Source: Methylotenera sp. (GTDB taxonomy: Bacteria > Pseudomonadota > Gammaproteobacteria > Burkholderiales > Methylophilaceae). From it: DNA of 11,871 nucleotides. Of the stretch, positions 7,830-11,871 are shown piece after piece. The notes beneath the pieces were generated by a model that was given only the letters and a program-made list of their open reading frames with translations, was not told where the DNA came from and searched no databases. A program made the translations under genes and the position numbers. Each line of letters begins with the position of its first letter. Position 1 is the stretch's first letter. Location of the stretch: assembly GCA_013816325.1 (NCBI GenBank), contig JACDEP010000006.1:17179-29049 (forward strand). Reading direction: 5' to 3'.

Positions 7830-7887
7830 AACTACAAAATTACAAGTACTTCTGCCTTTTTACTGCCAACTACAAACCAAATTACAA
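7830..7887 (-). repeat. Imperfect direct repeat in ftsZ leader
   Basis: Two copies of one sequence lie between ftsA and ftsZ. On the plus strand AACTACAAAATTACAA (7830-7845) matches AACTACAAACCAAATTACAA (7868-7887) except for a four-base CCAA insert in the second copy. The copies start 38 bp apart. They could be binding sites for a regulator or a local duplication; the sequence alone cannot tell. Confidence 0.55.
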
Positions 7888-7920
7888 ATGATCAAACGCA
7901 TAATGAACTCCGTCATTTGT
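7884..7920 (-). promoter_or_regulatory. Inverted repeat around possible leader-peptide start
   Basis: Perfect 8-bp arms ACAAATGA (7884-7891) and TCATTTGT (7913-7920) flank 21 nt, 4 nt beyond the ftsA stop. On the minus strand the loop contains GGAG, six bases, then ATG at 7901, opening a 13-codon frame that ends at 7860. A hairpin there could affect translation of this peptide or messenger stability ahead of ftsZ. The arms are AU-rich and no T run follows, so it is not an intrinsic terminator. Confidence 0.3.
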
Positions 7921-7924
7921 TATA

Positions 7925-9163
7925 CTAAAAATTACCTTGGAACCAACTCTTCATCTTCTCCAACACTCGGCCGAACGAGCCTGATTCCATTTGCCCACTT
8001 AAATGTCGTTCCAATTGCTGCTTGCCCATGAGCACCAAGCCGACACCCGTGGCATAACGCGGGTTGCTCACAACCTCAGACAAACCGCCCACATAACGCG
8101 GCATGCCCAAACGTACCGGCATGTGGAAAATTTCTTCACCAAGCTCTACCATGCCGCGCATCATCGCTGAGCCTCCGGTGATGACGATTCCTGAGGCAAT
8201 CATCTCCTCCATGCCGCTGCGGCGTAATTCATTCAAAATAAGCTCATACAACTCTACGACACGTGGCTCTAATACTTCCGCCAAAGTTTGTACTGATAAC
8301 TGGCGTGGCTCCCTGCCATCAACACCCGGAACTTCTACTACTTCTCTCGGATCTGCCAGTTGTCGCAGTGCACAACCGTGTTTGATTTTGATATCTTCTG
8401 CCGATTGCGTGGGCGTACGGAAAGCCACAGCTACGTCATTGGTCATCTGGTCACCGGCAATGGGTACTACTGCCGTATGGCGAATCGCGCCTTGCTTGAA
8501 TACGGCAATATCTGTAGTGCCGCCGCCGATATCCACCAAGCAAACGCCCAGTTCTTTTTCGTCCTCAGTCAATACCGCAAGACTGGAAGCCAATGGCTGC
8601 AATATCAGGTCGCTTACTTCTATGCCGCAGCGTTTGATGCATTTCACGATATTTTGCGCAGCCGCTACGGCACCAGTGACGATATGCACTTTTACTTCTA
8701 ATTTCATACCACTCATGCCTAGCGGTTCACGTACGTCTTCTTGGCCGTCTATAATGAATTCCTGCGTGAGGATATGCAGAATCTGCTGGTCAGCCGGCAA
8801 GGCAATCGCACGTGCTGTTTCAATCACGCGGTCTACGTCCATCTGTGACACTTCGGCATCTTTAATCTTTACCATGCCGTGCGAATTCAGGCTCTTGATA
8901 TGACTACCAGCTATGCCGGTATAGACATTGTTGATTTTGCAATCCGCCATCAGCTCGGCTTCTTCGAGTGCACGTTGAATTGCTTGCATCGTCGACTCGA
9001 TATTGATTACAACGCCTTTTTTCAGGCCACGTGAAATATGCTGCCCAAGCCCGATGACTTTGAGCGTGCCTTCAGGCTGCAGCTCCGCAACGATGGCCAC
9101 AATCTTTGACGTGCCGATATCCAGGCCTACGATTAAATTCTTGTCTTCTTTAACTCTATTCAT
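7925..9163 (-). CDS. ftsA: Cell division protein FtsA (actin-like)
   Basis: Actin-like ATPase that tethers FtsZ filaments to the inner membrane and recruits later divisome proteins. The 412 aa length fits the family (E. coli 420). Visible motifs are GLDIGTSKIVAIVAE (13-27, phosphate 1), the 1C domain region around 80-160 that is special to FtsA, LVDIGGGTTDIAVF (209-222, phosphate 2) and ITGGSAMMRGM (328-338, adenosine binding). The C-terminus, FGRVLEKMKSWFQGNF (397-412), is an amphipathic helix that serves as the membrane anchor in this family. A good GGGAG site lies 6 nt before the ATG. It follows ftsQ by 59 nt and precedes ftsZ by 114 nt, the standard order. No key residue appears to be missing. 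Confidence 0.99.
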   Translation of the reverse strand: MNRVKEDKNLIVGLDIGTSKIVAIVAELQPEGTLKVIGLGQHISRGLKKGVVINIESTMQAIQRALEEAELMADCKINNVYTGIAGSHIKSLNSHGMVKIKDAEVSQMDVDRVIETARAIALPADQQILHILTQEFIIDGQEDVREPLGMSGMKLEVKVHIVTGAVAAAQNIVKCIKRCGIEVSDLILQPLASSLAVLTEDEKELGVCLVDIGGGTTDIAVFKQGAIRHTAVVPIAGDQMTNDVAVAFRTPTQSAEDIKIKHGCALRQLADPREVVEVPGVDGREPRQLSVQTLAEVLEPRVVELYELILNELRRSGMEEMIASGIVITGGSAMMRGMVELGEEIFHMPVRLGMPRYVGGLSEVVSNPRYATGVGLVLMGKQQLERHLSGQMESGSFGRVLEKMKSWFQGNF

Positions 9164-9222
9164 TGCTTGCTCCCTACGTGGTAACCACGGCTAACATCTG
9201 TTCAAAGAACTTCTACTTGTTG

Positions 9223-9918
9223 TCAAGTCGGCTTACGCACCGCAAACCCATTTGGGTAGCGTAAATCTGCGTAAGTAATCTTTTTGTTCAAACCTACCAA
9301 CGTGTTGCTATATACACTGACGAATTTCTGCAACCTAGGGTCCATCTCAACGCGTCCTAATTCAATCACAATGCCGTTCCGCGTGTTAATCTGCCATGCG
9401 CGCCTTGGTGTAAGCGCCAGGCTGGCAATTTCCAGATTGGCAGTTTTGAGCGTTTTACTAAATTGAGCATATTGCGATGCCACTTCAACCACACCATCAC
9501 CCGGACCAAAAAATACCGGCAGATCGCTACCAGATGCCGCATGAAACAATTCCCCATGCGTATTCACCAAAGCAATGCTGCCCCAGCGTGCAAGCTCCTG
9601 ATGCTCTTCTATCACTACTTCCAGCTTATCTGGCCACCTACGGCGTATGCTGACATTACGCGCCCATGGCAACTTTTCGAATGCATCACGCGCTTTTACA
9701 AGATCCAGTGTAAAAAAATTACCTTTCAAATGCTTGGCTACAATCAGCTTCACTTGTTCACGACTTACATGACTCAATTGACCGTCCACCTTCACTTCGC
9801 GCAGCGGGAAAATGGGCAGATGCACCACAACATACAAGACTGCGTACAGCATCACCACTACGCTTAGCGCAAAGAGCAAGTTGGCTATCCAGTTCAGTAA
9901 AGACGGTCTATCCCACAT
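9223..9918 (-). CDS. ftsQ: Cell division protein FtsQ
   Basis: Bitopic inner-membrane protein that connects early and late divisome parts through FtsB and FtsL. I start it at the ATG at 9918 (231 aa), not the GTG at 9927: GAAGG sits 9 nt before the ATG but abuts the GTG, and betaproteobacterial FtsQ usually begins MWD, as here (MWDRPSLLNW). A transmembrane helix covers about residues 11-32 (LLFALSVVVMLYAVLYVVVH). The POTRA domain follows from about 36 (FPLREVKVDG) to about 105, including the typical LPWARNVSIRRRWPDKLEV. The C-terminal domain ends with TYADLRYPNGFAVRKP, a typical FtsQ closing strand. The 5' end overlaps a small frame of unknown status. Its position directly after ddl and before ftsA is canonical. 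Confidence 0.96.
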   Translation of the reverse strand: MWDRPSLLNWIANLLFALSVVVMLYAVLYVVVHLPIFPLREVKVDGQLSHVSREQVKLIVAKHLKGNFFTLDLVKARDAFEKLPWARNVSIRRRWPDKLEVVIEEHQELARWGSIALVNTHGELFHAASGSDLPVFFGPGDGVVEVASQYAQFSKTLKTANLEIASLALTPRRAWQINTRNGIVIELGRVEMDPRLQKFVSVYSNTLVGLNKKITYADLRYPNGFAVRKPT

Positions 9919-10000
9919 TTGGGCCACCCTTCAAATGCATTTCTGGCTTTGCTACACGGTGTTTGCCAGCTTGTGTACCCATCTGATATGCGTTGCCCAT
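9908..10000 (-). CDS. Candidate 30-aa coupled small ORF between ddl and ftsQ
   Basis: The ddl stop TGA overlaps an ATG (TGATG) that opens a 30-codon frame. It fills the gap and ends in a TAG 8 nt inside ftsQ. AGGAGCCAGG lies just upstream, giving an AGGAG 10 nt or an AGG 5 nt before the ATG. The predicted peptide starts MGNAYQMGTQAG and ends GGPNVG; it is basic, has no hydrophobic segment, no cysteine and no motif I know. It could be a real microprotein, a translated spacer that carries ribosomes from ddl to ftsQ, or a chance open frame. A frame of this length occurs often by chance; the coupling at both ends is the only supporting evidence. Confidence 0.3.
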   Translation of the reverse strand: MGNAYQMGTQAGKHRVAKPEMHLKGGPNVG

Positions 10001-10974
10001 CACTGCCTGGCTCCTGCCAGTTTAGGCATCTCAGCACGTTGCTGGTCCGAGGTTTGCGACGACTCCAAAATGCGTATTACCAAGTCATCAAAACTGATTC
10101 CAGCTGCCTTGGCAGCCATGGGCACCAAACTATGGTCTGTCATGCCCGGACTCGTATTCACTTCAAGGAAGTAATGTGTGCCAGCTTCATCCATCAGGAA
10201 ATCCACGCGTCCCCAACCTTGACACCCAACCGCACGAAAAGCCAATAGCGCTTCCTGCTGTATCTGCGCTTCTTTCTCTGCACTCAGTCCACAAGGACAT
10301 AAATACTGTGTGTCATCACGCAGGTATTTGGCTTCGTAATCGTAAAACTCATTGGCCGGCACTATACGGATGATAGGCAGAGCCTTAAAGCCATTCACCG
10401 GGTCGCTGATGATGCCTACCGTATATTCACCGCCTCCTACAAACTGTTCAGCAATCACCAATGGATCCGATTTCGCAGCTAACTCATAAGCTGCTTTCAA
10501 GCCACCAGCCTGTTTTACCTTGCTGATACCGATACTTGAGCCCTCATTAGCAGGCTTCACAAATAGCGGTAGCCCGAGTTTTGCTTCTATCGCCGCATAG
10601 TTGCTATTAGCAGTCACTAATTCAAAATCAGGCGTCACTACATTAGTCGCGCGCCATAGTAATTTGGTACGCCATTTATCCATGCCTATCGCTGATGCCA
10701 TTACGCCGCTACCGGTGTAAGGAATCTGCAACATTTCCAGCGCGCCTTGTATGCAGCCATCTTCGCCGAAACGGCCATGTAGGTTGATGAATGCGCGGTC
10801 AAAGCTTTCCAGGTCGTGTAATGGTCTTTCGCGCGGGTCGAAGCCATGCGCATCTATCCCTTGTTTTTGCAAGCTAGCCAATACCGCGCCACCACTTTTA
10901 AGCGATACATCACGTTCACCTGAGCTACCGCCCATCAAAACTGCGACTTTTCCGAATGTGCTATTTCTGTTCAT
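10000..10974 (-). CDS. ddl: D-alanine--D-alanine ligase
   Basis: ATP-grasp ligase that joins two D-alanines in the cytoplasm to make the dipeptide end of the UDP-MurNAc pentapeptide, the target of vancomycin. I start it at the ATG at 10974 (324 aa), which follows AGG by 6 nt; the frame also extends to a TTG at 10995 and an ATG at 10986 with poorer sites. Motifs from this start: GGSSGERDVSLKSG (15-28, with the catalytic Glu at 20), FINLHGRFGEDG (62-73), VKPANEGSSIGISKV (139-153), YDYEAKYL (211-218, the omega loop with Tyr), DTQYLCP, and EVNTSPGMTDHSLVP (271-285, Mg and D-Ala site). The Tyr in the omega loop fits D-Ala-D-Ala rather than D-Ala-D-Lac specificity. It overlaps the end of murB by 14 nt, so translation is likely coupled. 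Length and motifs match DdlB. Confidence 0.97.
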   Translation of the reverse strand: MNRNSTFGKVAVLMGGSSGERDVSLKSGGAVLASLQKQGIDAHGFDPRERPLHDLESFDRAFINLHGRFGEDGCIQGALEMLQIPYTGSGVMASAIGMDKWRTKLLWRATNVVTPDFELVTANSNYAAIEAKLGLPLFVKPANEGSSIGISKVKQAGGLKAAYELAAKSDPLVIAEQFVGGGEYTVGIISDPVNGFKALPIIRIVPANEFYDYEAKYLRDDTQYLCPCGLSAEKEAQIQQEALLAFRAVGCQGWGRVDFLMDEAGTHYFLEVNTSPGMTDHSLVPMAAKAAGISFDDLVIRILESSQTSDQQRAEMPKLAGARQ

Positions 10975-11871
10975 ATCCAACCTCATACTCACCAATCACT
11001 TTTACTTCTTGTTGCAGCGCAACGCCGTATTTTTCCAATACCGTTTCGCGCATATGCTTAATCAACAACTCAATATCCAGCGCATTCGCATTGCCGATAT
11101 TTACAATGAAATTGGCATGTTTCTCTGAAACTTGAGCGCCCCCTATGATGTAGCCTTTCAAACCACTAGCCTCTATCAGCCTTGCCGCATAATCGCCAGC
11201 GGGGTTCCTAAAGGTAGAACCCGCGCTTGGCAAATTCAGTGGTTGCGAAGCCAGACGCTGCGCCAACAGAGCTTTGATCTTTTGGGCAGAGTCGTGCGCA
11301 TCCCCATCTGCCAACTTCAGCCATGCCGCGATAAACCATTCGTCCGCGACTGGCATATCCACATGGCGATAGCTAGCTATAAACTCGGCAGAATCACGCG
11401 TATTCAGTACACCTTGCCGATTGATCGTCGTTACGGCCGTCACTACATTCCAAGTTTCAGTATCGTAGCAGCCGGCATTCATAGCTAAGGCACCGCCTAA
11501 AGTCCCGGGGATGCCAGCAAAGAATTCGGCGCCTTGTTTGGCCTCTTTGGCACAGAATTTTGCCAATTTTGCACAAGTGACACCGGCCTCTACATAAATT
11601 AGCTCAGCATCCCTGTGTAAGTCCGTTAAGACGTTATGCATCAATATCACCGTGCCGCGCACACCCCCGTCACGCACTAGCAAATTAGAGCCCAAGCCAA
11701 TGAAATGGATAGGCTCATCGGCATTCAAGCCTTGCAGGAAAGCACACAAATCATGCAGATCCGTAGGAATGTAAAAACGGTCCGCTTTACCTCCCACCCG
11801 CCAGCTGGTATAGCGTGCCATTGACTCTTTCAAGAGCAGCTTTCCGCTGGCTGGATGTGCTTGCTTAGCAA
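10961..11871 (-). CDS. murB: UDP-N-acetylenolpyruvoylglucosamine reductase, 5' end outside window
   Basis: FAD enzyme that reduces UDP-GlcNAc-enolpyruvate to UDP-MurNAc with NADPH, in the cytoplasm. FAD-binding motifs are TSWRVGGKADRFY, GLGSNLLVRDGGVRG and FFAGIPGTLGGALAMNAGCYD. The YRHVDM arginine, SAGSTFRNP (catalytic serine codon at 11216-11218) and the glutamate in LQQEVKVIG form the active site. SEKHANFIVN and the short length suggest the type II form rather than the longer E. coli type I. A TTG at 11833 or an ATG at 11821 could start it, but the frame stays open to the right edge, and the residues before the first motif (ASGKLLLKESMARYTSW) resemble the conserved N-terminus (GxLxxxEPMxxxTSW). 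I therefore treat the true start as lying beyond the window. In dcw clusters murC is normally next upstream. Confidence 0.95.
   Translation of the reverse strand, partial: AKQAHPASGKLLLKESMARYTSWRVGGKADRFYIPTDLHDLCAFLQGLNADEPIHFIGLGSNLLVRDGGVRGTVILMHNVLTDLHRDAELIYVEAGVTCAKLAKFCAKEAKQGAEFFAGIPGTLGGALAMNAGCYDTETWNVVTAVTTINRQGVLNTRDSAEFIASYRHVDMPVADEWFIAAWLKLADGDAHDSAQKIKALLAQRLASQPLNLPSAGSTFRNPAGDYAARLIEASGLKGYIIGGAQVSEKHANFIVNIGNANALDIELLIKHMRETVLEKYGVALQQEVKVIGEYEVGYEQK

Noticed and set aside
6999..7928. 309-codon open frame on the plus strand opposite ftsZ
   Set aside because: It lies almost wholly antisense to the clearly coded ftsZ gene, its product is low-complexity Ser/Thr/Ala/Pro-rich with no motif, and such frames arise from codon bias of the true gene.
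8103..8903. 266-codon open frame on the plus strand opposite ftsA
   Set aside because: Same reason: antisense shadow with a biased Ser/Thr/Cys composition, no domain and no credible ribosome binding site.

Overview
The window reads as chromosomal DNA from a betaproteobacterium, most likely of the Nitrosomonadales/Methylophilaceae type (Methylotenera-like). This is inferred from gene order, protein character and a moderate G+C content judged by eye; no database was searched. Every gene I can support lies on the minus strand, so transcription runs from the right edge towards position 1.

Right half (about 5,560 to 11,871): the distal part of the division and cell wall (dcw) cluster, in transcription order murB (5' end outside the window), ddl, ftsQ, ftsA, ftsZ, lpxC. 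MurB and Ddl make peptidoglycan precursors, FtsQ, FtsA and FtsZ build and anchor the divisome, and LpxC commits UDP-GlcNAc to lipid A. murB and ddl overlap by 14 nt. The 81-nt gap between ddl and ftsQ is spanned exactly by a 30-codon open frame that overlaps both neighbours. The 114-nt leader of ftsZ holds an imperfect direct repeat and an inverted repeat around a possible short leader peptide.

Middle (about 1,037 to 5,405): a tight run of a 58-aa two-helix membrane protein, a large soluble lytic transglycosylase (Slt70 type) joined to it by a TAATG overlap, an atypical SDR/NDUFA9-like epimerase-family protein, and cca (tRNA nucleotidyltransferase with HD domain). Gaps are -1, 15 and 2 nt, so this looks like one operon linking peptidoglycan turnover to housekeeping functions.

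Left end (1 to about 1,009): a periplasmic cupin gene whose signal-peptide region is out of frame by one base at a run of six T, then 240 bp of intergenic DNA with no gene or convincing terminator, then the start of a secreted protein of unknown function that runs off the left edge.

I see no tRNA, rRNA, insertion sequence, CRISPR array, phage gene or defence-like system. This is mainly a conserved core region. The points worth a second look are the cupin frameshift, the coupled small frame between ddl and ftsQ, and the structured ftsZ leader.
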